From: Actinomycetes bacterium
Lineage (GTDB): Bacteria > Actinomycetota > Actinomycetes > Actinomycetales > Microbacteriaceae
DNA: 22,572 nucleotides
Assembly (NCBI GenBank): GCA_023450335.1
Contig: JAEXHA010000114.1
Coordinates: 1-22,572, forward strand
Direction: 5' to 3'
In this document: positions 1 to 7,752 of the stretch, piece by piece
Position numbering within the stretch: the first letter of the stretch is position 1
How the letters are laid out: every line of letters starts with the position of its first letter
Program-made: the position numbers and the translations under genes
Notes under the pieces: model-generated
What the model saw: only the letters and a program-made list of their open reading frames with translations
The model's database searches: none
Told to the model about the DNA's origin: nothing

Positions 1-1071
1 CGGCCGTTCCTGCTGGCCGGCCGGGGTGCCTGGGTCGCCGGCGCCGCCGACGCGCTGGGCGAGGTGGCCGAGCTCACCGGCGCCGTGACCGCGTCGACGG
101 CGCTCGGCCGGGGCACGTTTCCCGCGACCGCGTACGACCTCGGCGTGGCGGGCGGATTCGGCGCCGAAGGGGCGATGGACCTCGTGCGCACCGCCGATGT
201 CGCGGTCGTGTTCGGGGCCTCGCTCAATCAGTTCACCATGCGCTTCGGCGCGCTGTTCGCCCCGGGAACGCGCGTGTTCCAGGTCGACACGGCGCCGGCG
301 GCCACCCATCCGCATGTGAGCGGATTCGTGCGCGGCGACGCCCGTATCGTGGCCGAGTCGATCGCCGCGACGCTGCGCGAGCGTGGGGCCGCGTCCCGCG
401 GGTGGCGCGAGTCGATCGACGTGGCCGCATTGCGCGCGTACGATTCCGGCGCCGGCATCGCCGCGGACGGACGCCTCGACCCGCGCTCGGTGGCAGAGCG
501 CATCGGCGCCGTTCTCGAGAGCACGCCCGAACTGCGTGACCGTGTCGTCGTCTCCGACGGTGGGCACTTCCTCGGCTGGGCGAACATGTACTGGCCGGTC
601 ACGCGGCCTGACCGCTTCATGATGGTCGGCACCGCCTATCAGGCGATCGGGCTGGGATTCGGTTCGGTTCCCGGCGCCGCGTTGGCCAAGCCGGCATCCA
701 CCATCGTCCTTTCCACCGGCGACGGCGGTGGGCTCATGGCCCTGGCCGATCTCGAATCGGCCGTGCGGGTCGCCGGCGGCCGGGGCCTTGCCGTGGTGTG
801 GAACGACGCCGCCTACGGGGCCGAGGTCAATCTCTACGGGCTGCAGGGCCTGGCACAGGGACCCATGCTGATCCCCGAGGTCGATTTCGCCGGGTTCGCC
901 CGCGCGGTCGGTGCCCGCGGCGTCGTGGTGCGCACGCTCGAAGACGTGGCCGCGCTCGATGAATGGGCCGCCACCCCGGCATCCGAGCGCCCCTTCCTGC
1001 TGCTGGACTGCCGCGTCTCGACGTCGGTGATCGCGCCCTACCAGCAGGAGATCATCCGCGTGAACTCGTAG
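1..1071 (+). CDS. Thiamine-diphosphate-dependent enzyme (acetolactate synthase/benzoylformate decarboxylase superfamily), 5'-truncated
   Basis: The frame is open from base 1 and ends at TAG (1069-1071), so 356 C-terminal residues are visible and the N-terminal Pyr domain lies outside the window. The visible part starts in the central Rossmann-like domain (RPFLLAGRG, then a TADVAVVFGASLN stretch) and continues into the C-terminal PP domain. The diphosphate/Mg-binding motif is present: GDG at visible residues 240-242 and the N of WND at residue 268, followed by AAYG. The family carries out ketoacid decarboxylation or carboligation through a ThDP carbanion. The substrate cannot be assigned because the active-site glutamate region is missing. 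The gene converges on the response regulator gene with one base between the stop codons and is probably not functionally linked to it. The family call is firm and the specific reaction is unknown. Confidence 0.88.
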   Translation, partial: RPFLLAGRGAWVAGAADALGEVAELTGAVTASTALGRGTFPATAYDLGVAGGFGAEGAMDLVRTADVAVVFGASLNQFTMRFGALFAPGTRVFQVDTAPAATHPHVSGFVRGDARIVAESIAATLRERGAASRGWRESIDVAALRAYDSGAGIAADGRLDPRSVAERIGAVLESTPELRDRVVVSDGGHFLGWANMYWPVTRPDRFMMVGTAYQAIGLGFGSVPGAALAKPASTIVLSTGDGGGLMALADLESAVRVAGGRGLAVVWNDAAYGAEVNLYGLQGLAQGPMLIPEVDFAGFARAVGARGVVVRTLEDVAALDEWAATPASERPFLLLDCRVSTSVIAPYQQEIIRVNS

Positions 1072-1072
1072 G

Positions 1073-1696
1073 TCAGATCCAGCCCTTGTCCTGCGCGACC
1101 CGTACCGCCTGTGCGCGGTTGGCGGCCCCGACCTTGCCGATGGCCGACGACAGATTGTTGCGCACGGTGCCGGCCGACAGATACACCTCCGCGGCGATGG
1201 CGGCGGCCGTGCGCCCGTCGGCGGCCAGGCGCAGAATCTGCCGCTCACGCTCGGTCAGCGGGTTCGCGCCCTCGAACAGGCTCTGCTCGGCCAGCACCGG
1301 GTCGACAACGCGCAGGCCCGCATGCACGCTCCGCACCGCGTCGGCGAGTTGCTCGGCGGGAGCGTCTTTGACGACGAAGCCACTCGCTCCGGCGTCCAGA
1401 GCCGCACGCAGATAGCCGGGGCGGGCGAACGTCGTCACGATCAGCACCCGCGTGCCCGGGCTCGCCGCACGCACGGCCCGGGTGGCCTCGATGCCGTCGG
1501 TGCCGGGCAGCTGGATATCCATGAGGCACACGTCGATCTCGGCGGCGGTGACGGCGCGCACGGCCTCGTCGGCGTCGCCGGCTGCCGCCACGACCGTCAT
1601 GTCCGGCTCGAGGTCGAGCAGCGCCGACAATGCCCCACGCAGCATGGCCTGGTCGTCGACGATGAGCAGACGGATCGGCCCGGCCGCGCTCACCAC
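1073..1696 (-). CDS. NarL/LuxR-family response regulator
   Basis: This is a 207-residue two-domain regulator. The receiver domain (residues 5-120) has the phosphoacceptor Asp60 in the context CLMDIQLPGTDG and the conserved Lys in FVVKDAPAEQ. The C-terminal LuxR helix-turn-helix (about residues 143-205) begins NPLTERERQILRLAADG and has the recognition segment LSAGTVRNNLSSAIGK. The start is a GTG; a second GTG one codon later (1693) forms a GTGA overlap with the kinase stop and is equally plausible, and both imply translational coupling. It is the last gene of the ABC-permease-kinase-regulator operon and is presumably phosphorylated by that kinase. By analogy with DesKR and YxjML-type systems it is likely to control the linked ABC exporter, possibly through the palindrome at 4643-4658. 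That target is inference. Confidence 0.93.
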   Translation of the reverse strand: MVSAAGPIRLLIVDDQAMLRGALSALLDLEPDMTVVAAAGDADEAVRAVTAAEIDVCLMDIQLPGTDGIEATRAVRAASPGTRVLIVTTFARPGYLRAALDAGASGFVVKDAPAEQLADAVRSVHAGLRVVDPVLAEQSLFEGANPLTERERQILRLAADGRTAAAIAAEVYLSAGTVRNNLSSAIGKVGAANRAQAVRVAQDKGWI

Positions 1697-2793
1697 GTCA
1701 CCGCCACCTGCGTGCCACCGGCGGCGCCGGCGGTCACCGCGAGCGTGGCGCCGGCCGTCGTCGCGCGTTCGCGCATGCCCCGCACACCATTGCCCTCGGA
1801 CCCGGCGAAGCCCACGCCGTCGTCTGCCACGGTGAACCGGCCCGGCCCCACCCCCACCGTGACGGTGTGCGCGGCGGCATGACGCAGCACGTTGGTCGTC
1901 GCTTCGCGCAGAATCCAGCCCGCCGTCAGCGACTGCGCGGGCGAGAGCGATTCGACCTCACCCGAGACCTTCATACCGATGCCGGCTGCCTGCAGAGCCT
2001 GCCGACAGCCGACGAGCTGATCGGCCAGGCTCGCGTTGCGCACCCCCGCGACGGTCTCGCGCACGCCGGCGATCGCCTCGGCGGTGAGCGTCTCGATGTC
2101 GGCGAGCTCGGCCTTGGCCCGTTCGGGGTCGGTGTCGAGGAGCCGGCGTGCGAGCTGCGCCTTCATGCGCACGACCGTCAGCGAATGCCCGATGAGATCG
2201 TGCACGTCGCGGGCGACCGCCTCGCGCCCTTCACTGGTGGCCAGCTCCAGCCCCAGGCGCTCGGCCTCGTTCGACCGGATGATCAGCCAGGTGGTGACGG
2301 TGTTCACCGTCCCCAGCAGGGCGACGATCGCCAGGAGGGAGAGGTACCGGGTGCCGCCGGGCACCGCGAACACCGTCGCCGCGGTGACCCCGATGCCGCC
2401 GGCGAGGGTGGCCCAGTGCGCGAGGCGGGTCAGCCCGTACGAGGCGAACGACATGATGAACGGCACGAAGCTCAGCGCGTTGGCCCCCGCAGCGGGGACC
2501 GCCAGGACGGCACAGACGATCATCACCGCGAAGGCGACCCACTGGATCGGCTGGGGCGGCTCGACCAGCCCTCCGCCCGAGAAGCTCATGCCGTTGACGA
2601 ACGCCGCCACGTACACGACGACGAAGACGGCCAGCGCCGCCCAGCCGGTGACGATCCACGCCGGGTCGGCCGCCGAACGCAGCAGGGCCAGGATCGGATA
2701 GACCAGGAACACCATCCAGATCAGCGGCATGATCCAGCCGTACCGCGACCACGTCGACCCCGCCCCGCGGCGGCGCACCTCGCCCTGTGTCAT
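1690..2793 (-). CDS. DesK/NarX-type sensor histidine kinase (HisKA_3)
   Basis: The protein is 367 residues. The N-terminal half contains about six transmembrane segments (roughly residues 20-40, 47-67, 83-105, 107-130, 132-148 and 150-172) with no large extracellular domain, as in intramembrane or membrane-fluidity sensors such as DesK. The HisKA_3 dimerisation helix carries the phosphoacceptor His198 (RDVHDLIGHSL). The HATPase domain has an N-box Asn301 (REATTNVLRH), a G1 box DDGVGF (324-329) and a GNGVRGM segment (334-340). The ATG at 2793 lies 10 bases after the permease stop. The stop overlaps the regulator start, so kinase and regulator are co-translated. The signal is unknown; position in an ABC-exporter operon suggests sensing of a membrane-active compound or envelope stress. 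Confidence 0.92.
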   Translation of the reverse strand: MTQGEVRRRGAGSTWSRYGWIMPLIWMVFLVYPILALLRSAADPAWIVTGWAALAVFVVVYVAAFVNGMSFSGGGLVEPPQPIQWVAFAVMIVCAVLAVPAAGANALSFVPFIMSFASYGLTRLAHWATLAGGIGVTAATVFAVPGGTRYLSLLAIVALLGTVNTVTTWLIIRSNEAERLGLELATSEGREAVARDVHDLIGHSLTVVRMKAQLARRLLDTDPERAKAELADIETLTAEAIAGVRETVAGVRNASLADQLVGCRQALQAAGIGMKVSGEVESLSPAQSLTAGWILREATTNVLRHAAAHTVTVGVGPGRFTVADDGVGFAGSEGNGVRGMRERATTAGATLAVTAGAAGGTQVAVTW

Positions 2794-2803
2794 GGCCTTG
2801 ACT

Positions 2804-3571
2804 TTATCGGCGGGCGCGCGACCGCTTCACACCGACCGCGACGAGCACGACGAACACGGCCAGCCACACCGCCACGTTCAGCAGCAGCGCCCACAGCGGG
2901 TCGGTCTGGCCGGTCGTGAGCTGCCCCTCGGTCAGCGGCCACCGCGTCAGAGCGACGAAGCCGTACAGCGGTGTGAACCGCGCGATGTCGAGCATCATCC
3001 CGTCCAGCGGCATGAAGACGTTGCCGAAGAACGCGAAGAACGTCATCGAGATGGATGCCAGGGCCGCGGCCGTGTCGGAGTTGAAGAACAGGCCCACGCC
3101 CAACCCGTACAGCCCGTAGATCAGGCCCAACCCGAGCATGATGCCCGCCGACGCGAACCAGCGCCACGCGTCCGTCGCCTCTGCCCCGGTGGCCAGGCCG
3201 GCGGCGAACACGGCGGCGGCGGCGAGCGCTGCGAACGACACCGCGGTGATGAGCTTGGTGACCGCGTAGCCGGCGGTGCTCAGCGGCGTCATGGCCAGTT
3301 GCCGCCCCCAGCCCTGCTTGGCCTCGGTGGCGGCCAGCGACGTGATCGAGCTCATCGCGACCGCGGTGCCGTAGGCGGCCATCGACACCATGATGTAGAA
3401 CGAGATGTTGCCGTACCCGGCAGACATGGAGCCGTAGCCCATCGTCACGCCGAACAGCAGGTACATCGCCACCGGCATGCCGAGGGTGAACGCGAGCGTG
3501 TAGGGGTTGCGGATCTGGCGCAGCGCCTCGACGCGCAGCATGGTGGGTGAGATCGTCATCGGGTTCGACAT
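2804..3571 (-). CDS. ABC-2-type transporter permease
   Basis: This 255-residue protein has about six hydrophobic segments: near residues 24-45, 58-80, 106-128, 140-162, 167-188 and 230-250. The layout fits the ABC-2 permease family, with a short cytoplasmic N terminus, an amphipathic stretch (LRVEALRQIRNPYT) before the first helix, and a long loop before the last. It would form the membrane half of an exporter with the ATPase encoded just upstream. The ATG is three bases after the ATPase stop, and the Shine-Dalgarno GGAGGA lies inside the end of the ATPase gene, so the pair is tightly coupled. The cargo cannot be read from the sequence; drugs, lipids or peptides are all possible for this family. 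Confidence 0.9.
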   Translation of the reverse strand: MSNPMTISPTMLRVEALRQIRNPYTLAFTLGMPVAMYLLFGVTMGYGSMSAGYGNISFYIMVSMAAYGTAVAMSSITSLAATEAKQGWGRQLAMTPLSTAGYAVTKLITAVSFAALAAAAVFAAGLATGAEATDAWRWFASAGIMLGLGLIYGLYGLGVGLFFNSDTAAALASISMTFFAFFGNVFMPLDGMMLDIARFTPLYGFVALTRWPLTEGQLTTGQTDPLWALLLNVAVWLAVFVVLVAVGVKRSRARR

Positions 3572-3574
3572 GGG

Positions 3575-4585
3575 TCAGTCCTCCGTGAGGGTGGTGAAGG
3601 CGGTTTCGAGGGTGGGTGCGGCGATCTCGAGCTCGCGCGCGCCGGCGGCCAGCAGAGTGGATGCCACGGCGTCGGAATCGGCGGCGCGGAGTGTCAGGCG
3701 CCCGGCATCCACCCGCAGATCGGTGACGCCGTCGGTCGCCGTCAACTGCCGGACGAGGTCGTCGGCTCCGGCGCCCGGCAGGGTGGCGGCCACCGCGCGG
3801 GCGCCGAGGCCGGCGCGCAACCGGGCGGTGGGAGCATCGGCGACGATGCGACCACGGTGCATGACGACGGTGCGGCGGGCGAACTGCTCGGCCTCTTCGA
3901 GGTAGTGCGTGGCGAACACGATCGTGCGGCCGGCGTCGGCGTCGGCGCGCATCACGTCCCAGAAATGGCGGCGGGCGGTGACGTCCATGCCGGCGGTGGG
4001 CTCGTCGAGCACCAGGATCTCGGGGTCGGCGACCAGCGCCAGCGCGAACTTGACGCGCTGCTGCTCACCGCCGGAGCACTTCGCGATGCGGCGGCGGGCC
4101 AGGTCCGTCAGCTGCGTGCGCTCGAGCACGTCGGGCACACGGCTCAGCGCCGTGCGGCCGTGCAGCGACGCGATGACCTCGACGGTCTCGCGCACGGTGA
4201 GATCGGAGAGCAGGCCGCCGGTCTGCAGCACCGCGGCGATGGCGCCGTGTGCGGCGGCCTTCGCGGGGGCTTCGCCGAGCACGGTCACGCTGCCCGAGCT
4301 GGGCGCGGCCAGCCCCAGCAGCATGTCGAGGGTCGTGGTCTTGCCGGCACCGTTGGGGCCGAGCAGGGCGACGACCTCGCCACGGCCGATGCGCAGGTCG
4401 ACGCCGTCGACGGCGGTGACGACGCGCTCGCCGACGCCGAAATGGCGGCGGAGGCCGGTGAGAACGATGACGTCCTCGACCGAAGTCGGCTGCGCGGCGG
4501 GTGCAGGTGCGGTGGCGGTGGCCGTGGCTGGTGCCGCGGCGGGGAGGGTGTCCCGCGCAGAGGCGGAGTCGAGTGCGGTTCGCAT
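3575..4585 (-). CDS. ABC transporter ATP-binding protein (ABC-2 exporter, DrrA/CcmA-like)
   Basis: The 336-residue protein contains a complete nucleotide-binding domain: Walker A GPNGAGKTT (76-84, Lys82), Q-loop Gln121, signature SGGEQQR (171-177), Walker B ILVLDEP (190-196) and the switch His in FATHYLEEAEQ. The first 35 residues are an Ala/Pro/Thr-rich low-complexity extension that is unusual for the family. The C-terminal segment of about 75 residues after the core resembles the regulatory tail of DrrA-type exporters. The start is ATG with GGAG eight bases upstream on the minus strand. It is the first gene of a four-gene operon with permease, kinase and regulator. An internal start is possible because the extension is so poor in structure, but no better ribosome-binding site is visible. 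Confidence 0.92.
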   Translation of the reverse strand: MRTALDSASARDTLPAAAPATATATAPAPAAQPTSVEDVIVLTGLRRHFGVGERVVTAVDGVDLRIGRGEVVALLGPNGAGKTTTLDMLLGLAAPSSGSVTVLGEAPAKAAAHGAIAAVLQTGGLLSDLTVRETVEVIASLHGRTALSRVPDVLERTQLTDLARRRIAKCSGGEQQRVKFALALVADPEILVLDEPTAGMDVTARRHFWDVMRADADAGRTIVFATHYLEEAEQFARRTVVMHRGRIVADAPTARLRAGLGARAVAATLPGAGADDLVRQLTATDGVTDLRVDAGRLTLRAADSDAVASTLLAAGARELEIAAPTLETAFTTLTED

Positions 4586-4642
4586 GACTCCAGCCTGGCC
4601 GCCCCCGGCCGCCGACGCCGGAGGGCGACGTCACGCTGTTCG

Positions 4643-4658
4643 CATGACACGTGTCATG
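4643..4658. promoter_or_regulatory. Perfect 16-bp palindrome upstream of the ABC/two-component operon (candidate operator)
   Basis: CATGACACGTGTCATG is an exact palindrome ending 58 bases upstream of the ABC ATPase start codon. The inner TGAC-N4-GTCA spacing resembles sites bound by dimeric LuxR-type response regulators such as LiaR and VraR. Because the last gene of the operon encodes such a regulator, autoregulation is a reasonable inference. I could not identify a convincing -10/-35 pair beside it. Confidence 0.5.
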
Positions 4659-4690
4659 TGGATGCCGGGGCGCCGCGCCCCGGCATCCAC
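4658..4690 (-). terminator. GC-rich hairpin after the MFS gene (terminator-like)
   Basis: The two 15-base arms 4658-4672 and 4676-4690 are perfect inverted repeats around a three-base loop. They lie nine bases downstream of the MFS stop codon. The arms are built from the GGATGCC/GGCATCC word common in this genome. There is no U-tract, which is usual for high-GC actinobacterial terminators. The hairpin would insulate the symporter gene from the ABC operon transcribed in the same direction. Confidence 0.7.
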
Positions 4691-4698
4691 TCGTCGCG

Positions 4699-6084
4699 TC
4701 AGGCCTTGGACAGCCCCCGGATCGGGCTGACCTGCTGCTCGGCCTCGTGGTCGGGGCCCAGCGGGATGCCGCTGCGGTCGCGCAGCAGCAGCGTGGCGAT
4801 GAGGCCGATGAGCGTCATGCCGGCGAGGTACCAGGTGACCGACACCGTCGTTCCGGTCGCGGCCACCAGCGCGGTGGCGATGGTCGGGGCGAATGCGCCG
4901 CCGGCGATGGCGCCGATCGCGTACGAGATCGAGACGCCCGAGAACCGGATCGAGGCAGGGAACAGCTCGGTGTACAGCGCCGCCTGCGGACCGTAGGTGA
5001 AGCCGAGGCCGATGGTGAGGATCGCCAGGCCGGCGAACAGCAGCCAGATGTTGCCGGTGTTGACCAGCGGGAACAGCGCGAACACGCCGCCCAGCTGCAG
5101 GATCCACCCGATGATGTACGTCGTGCGGCGGCCCAGGCGGTCGGAGACCCAGCCGGCCACGAGCGTCGACAGCAGCCATGTCACGGCCGATCCGGTGACA
5201 GCCCACAGCACCGGGCCGCGCTCGAGGGCGAGGGGCCCGTCCGGGTCGGTCGAGTAGCCCTGGATGTAGCCGCCGGTGGTCATGTAGCCCACGGCGTTGT
5301 TGCCCGCGAACACGAGCGCGGCGATGATCACCAGCGGCGTGTGCTTGGCGAACAGCTGCAGGATCGGCATCCGCGCCTTCTCCTTGCGCTCGGCCAGCTC
5401 GGCGAACACCGGGCTCTCCTCGACCTTGCGGCGCACGTAGTAGCCGACCAGGATCAGCACGACGCTCAGCAGGAACGGGACGCGCCAGCCCCACTGCAGG
5501 AACGCCTCACCGGGCGCGATGATCGTCATGATCGCCATGACGCCCGAGGCCAGCAGCAGACCCAGCGGCACGCCGATCTGGGGCGAGGCGCCGAAGATGC
5601 CGCGGCGCTTCTTGGGCGCGTGCTCGACGGCCATCAGCACCGCGCCGCCCCACTCGCCGCCGGCCGAGATGCCCTGCAGCACGCGCAGCAGCACCAGCAG
5701 AACCGGCGCGGCCATGCCGATGCTGTCGTAGGTGGGCAGCACGCCGATCAAGGCCGTCGCGGCGCCCATCAGGATCAGCGTCCACATCAGGACGACCTTG
5801 CGGCCGAGCTTGTCACCGAAATGCCCGGCCAGGAAAGCGCCCAGCGGCCGGAACAGGAAGCTCACGCCGACCGTCGCGAACCCGATGAGGGCGCTGTCGG
5901 TGCCGAGCGCACCGAAGAACAGGTCGCCGAAAACGAGGCCGACCGCGGTGGCGTAGATGAAGAAGTCGTACCACTCGACCGTGGTGCCGACGACCGTGGC
6001 GAACACGACGCGGCGTCGGTCGGTCGCGCTGGCGATGGTGCCCGTGGGCGTGAATCCCGCGGATGCGGGCTGGGGTGAACTCAT
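4699..6084 (-). CDS. MFS transporter, metabolite:H+ symporter (MHS) type
   Basis: This 461-residue protein has about 12 transmembrane helices. MHS-family hallmarks are present: GTTVEWYDFFIYATA in the first helix, motif A GHFGDKLGRKVVL after helix 2, and the helix-4 signature RVLQGISAGGEWGGA. A second loop motif, DRLGRRTT, lies in the C-terminal half. The ATG at 6084 has AGGAGT seven bases upstream. The frame stays open far upstream, but that part is antisense to the FAH gene and not plausible protein. The gene is divergent from the homoprotocatechuate operon and shares its promoter region. Import of an aromatic acid such as 4-hydroxyphenylacetate or homoprotocatechuate is therefore the natural inference, although MHS members also carry dicarboxylates, shikimate and osmolytes. 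Confidence 0.92.
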   Translation of the reverse strand: MSSPQPASAGFTPTGTIASATDRRRVVFATVVGTTVEWYDFFIYATAVGLVFGDLFFGALGTDSALIGFATVGVSFLFRPLGAFLAGHFGDKLGRKVVLMWTLILMGAATALIGVLPTYDSIGMAAPVLLVLLRVLQGISAGGEWGGAVLMAVEHAPKKRRGIFGASPQIGVPLGLLLASGVMAIMTIIAPGEAFLQWGWRVPFLLSVVLILVGYYVRRKVEESPVFAELAERKEKARMPILQLFAKHTPLVIIAALVFAGNNAVGYMTTGGYIQGYSTDPDGPLALERGPVLWAVTGSAVTWLLSTLVAGWVSDRLGRRTTYIIGWILQLGGVFALFPLVNTGNIWLLFAGLAILTIGLGFTYGPQAALYTELFPASIRFSGVSISYAIGAIAGGAFAPTIATALVAATGTTVSVTWYLAGMTLIGLIATLLLRDRSGIPLGPDHEAEQQVSPIRGLSKA

Positions 6085-6148
6085 GGGAAGACTCCTGTGT
6101 CTGCGATCTGCGACTTCGTTGTCCGGAGGCCGTCGAGCGAACCGGCGG

Positions 6149-6177
6149 TTGCCTCTTCGCCGTCGATCATATACGAT
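6149..6177 (+). promoter_or_regulatory. Candidate promoter of the homoprotocatechuate operon
   Basis: TTGCCT (6149-6154) and TACGAT (6172-6177) are separated by 17 bases, each matching four of six consensus positions of a housekeeping promoter. Transcription would begin near 6184, about 36 bases before the fusion gene start. The -10 box lies inside the quasi-palindrome at 6166-6177. This is a visual prediction. Confidence 0.4.
6166..6177. promoter_or_regulatory. Quasi-palindromic operator candidate between the divergent MFS and hpa genes
   Basis: ATCATATACGAT matches its reverse complement at 10 of 12 positions and is an AT-rich spot in a 70% GC region. A further ATACGA half-copy follows at 6183-6188. 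It overlaps the forward -10 (TACGAT) and also a good reverse-strand -10, TATGAT (6171-6166), for the symporter gene. It is therefore well placed for the operon-encoded GntR/FCD repressor to control both directions. Confidence 0.5.
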
Positions 6178-6219
6178 TTGAGATACGACGCAAGAGTGGA
6201 TGCCAGAGCGAGGGAGCTC

Positions 6220-7752
6220 ATGACTGACGACACGATGGATGCCGGCGACACCCGCTTCGCGGGACTGCCCGGCCGCCCGGGCAAGATCATCGCGGTGCAC
6301 CTGAGCTATCGATCCCGCGCCGACCAGCGCGGCCGCACCCCCGCCGCGCCCTCGTACTTCTTCAAGGCGTCGAGCTCGGTCGCCGCCGGCGGCGGCACGG
6401 TCGAACGACCGGCGGGTGCCGAGCTGCTCGCCTTCGAGGGGGAGATCGCGCTCGTGATCGGGACGGCGGCTCGGCGGGTCTCGCTCGACGACGCCTGGGC
6501 GCACGTGGGCTGGGTGACCGCATCGAACGACCTGGGCCTCTACGACCTGCGCGCGAACGACAAGGGCTCCAACGTCCGTTCCAAGGGCGGCGACGGCTTC
6601 ACGCCGATCGGTCCGCAGCTGATCGACGCGCGCACGGTCGACCCGGCCGCGCTGCGCGTGCGCACCTGGGTCAACGGCACGCTCGCGCAGGACGACGACA
6701 CCTCGGGCCTGATCTTCCCGCTCACCCAGTTCGTCGCCGACCTCTCGCAGCACTTCACCCTCGAGCCGGGCGATGTCATCCTCACCGGCACCCCGGCGGG
6801 CTCGTCGGTCATCGTGCCCGGCGACGTCGTCGAGGTCGAGGTCGACTCCCCCGCCACCGGCGCCACGTCGGGCCGACTGGTCACCACCGTCGTGCACGGC
6901 ACCGGCCCGGGCTTCGACGCCGCGATCGGCTCGCTGCCGGCCGTCGACGACACGCAGCGCGAGGAGGCGTGGGGCTCGCGCGAAGCCGCCGGCCTGCCGG
7001 CGGGAGATGCCGCATCCGGCTCGGTGGCAGCGTCCGGCTCGGCCGCCGGCCCGGCATCCACTCTCTCTGCCGAACTGCGCGCCAAACTCGACGCCGCCCC
7101 CGTCGCGGGCCTGTCGGCGCAACTGCGCAAACGCGGCCTGAACAACGTGACCATCGACGGCGTCACCTCGAACCACCCCGGCCGCAAGGTGATCGGCACC
7201 GCCAAGACGCTGCGGTTCGTTCCCAACCGCGAAGACCTCTTCACCAGCCACGGCGGCGGCTACAACGCGCAGAAGCGGGTCTTCGACGCCGTCGGCGCCG
7301 GGGAGGTCATCGTCATCGAGGCGCGTGGCGAGACCGGGTCGGGCACGCTGGGCGACATCCTCGCCATCCGGGCGAACGCCAACGGCGCCGCCGCCATCGT
7401 CACCGACGGGGGCGTCCGCGACGCCGAGGCGGTCGCCGCGGTGGGTATCCCGGTGTACTCGTCCGGGGCGCACCCGGCCGTTCTGGGTCGCAAGCACGTG
7501 CCATGGGATGCCGATGTCACCATCGCCTGCGGCGGCACCACCGTGCAGCCGGGCGACATCATCGTCGGCGACGCCGACGGGGTCATCGTGATTCCGCCGG
7601 CGCTGGCCGAAGAGGTCGTCGACGCGGCCCTCGCGCAGGAGGATGAGGACGGCTGGATCGCCGCCCGCGTCGCCGAGGGCCACCCGGTCGACGGCCTGTT
7701 CCCGATGAACGCGCAGTGGCGCGCGAAGTACGAGGCGGAGAAGAGCCGATGA
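6220..7752 (+). CDS. Fusion protein: fumarylacetoacetate hydrolase (FAH/HpaG-like) domain + RraA-like domain
   Basis: The protein has 510 residues from ATG 6220 (AGGGAG just upstream); earlier in-frame starts would read through the promoter. Residues about 20-250 form a FAH-family domain with the metal-ligand pattern Glu73-x-Glu75 (FEGEIALV), Asp104 (SNDLGLYD), KGGDGFTPIGP (122-132) and GTPAG (190-194). An Ala/Ser/Gly linker (about 255-281) leads to an RraA-like domain (282-505) with GD at 378-379 and the DGGVRD segment ending Arg400-Asp401. FAH homologues in this pathway decarboxylate 5-oxopent-3-ene-1,2,5-tricarboxylate and isomerise the product; E. coli HpcE does this with two FAH domains. 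RraA-like proteins include pyruvate-type aldolases and decarboxylases. One domain may decarboxylate and the other isomerise, but that split is inference. The gene overlaps the GntR gene by ATGA. Confidence 0.9.
   Translation: MTDDTMDAGDTRFAGLPGRPGKIIAVHLSYRSRADQRGRTPAAPSYFFKASSSVAAGGGTVERPAGAELLAFEGEIALVIGTAARRVSLDDAWAHVGWVTASNDLGLYDLRANDKGSNVRSKGGDGFTPIGPQLIDARTVDPAALRVRTWVNGTLAQDDDTSGLIFPLTQFVADLSQHFTLEPGDVILTGTPAGSSVIVPGDVVEVEVDSPATGATSGRLVTTVVHGTGPGFDAAIGSLPAVDDTQREEAWGSREAAGLPAGDAASGSVAASGSAAGPASTLSAELRAKLDAAPVAGLSAQLRKRGLNNVTIDGVTSNHPGRKVIGTAKTLRFVPNREDLFTSHGGGYNAQKRVFDAVGAGEVIVIEARGETGSGTLGDILAIRANANGAAAIVTDGGVRDAEAVAAVGIPVYSSGAHPAVLGRKHVPWDADVTIACGGTTVQPGDIIVGDADGVIVIPPALAEEVVDAALAQEDEDGWIAARVAEGHPVDGLFPMNAQWRAKYEAEKSR

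Noticed and set aside
1867..6078. Long plus-strand open frames opposite the kinase, ABC and MFS genes
   Set aside because: They are typical high-GC antisense shadows rich in Arg, Gly, His and Asp, without domains or ribosome-binding sites.
6085..7683. Upstream in-frame extension of the MFS gene to a 994-residue reading frame
   Set aside because: The added part is antisense to the FAH-RraA gene, is Arg/Gly/Asp-rich and domain-free, and the ATG at 6084 has a good ribosome-binding site and the canonical MHS N terminus.
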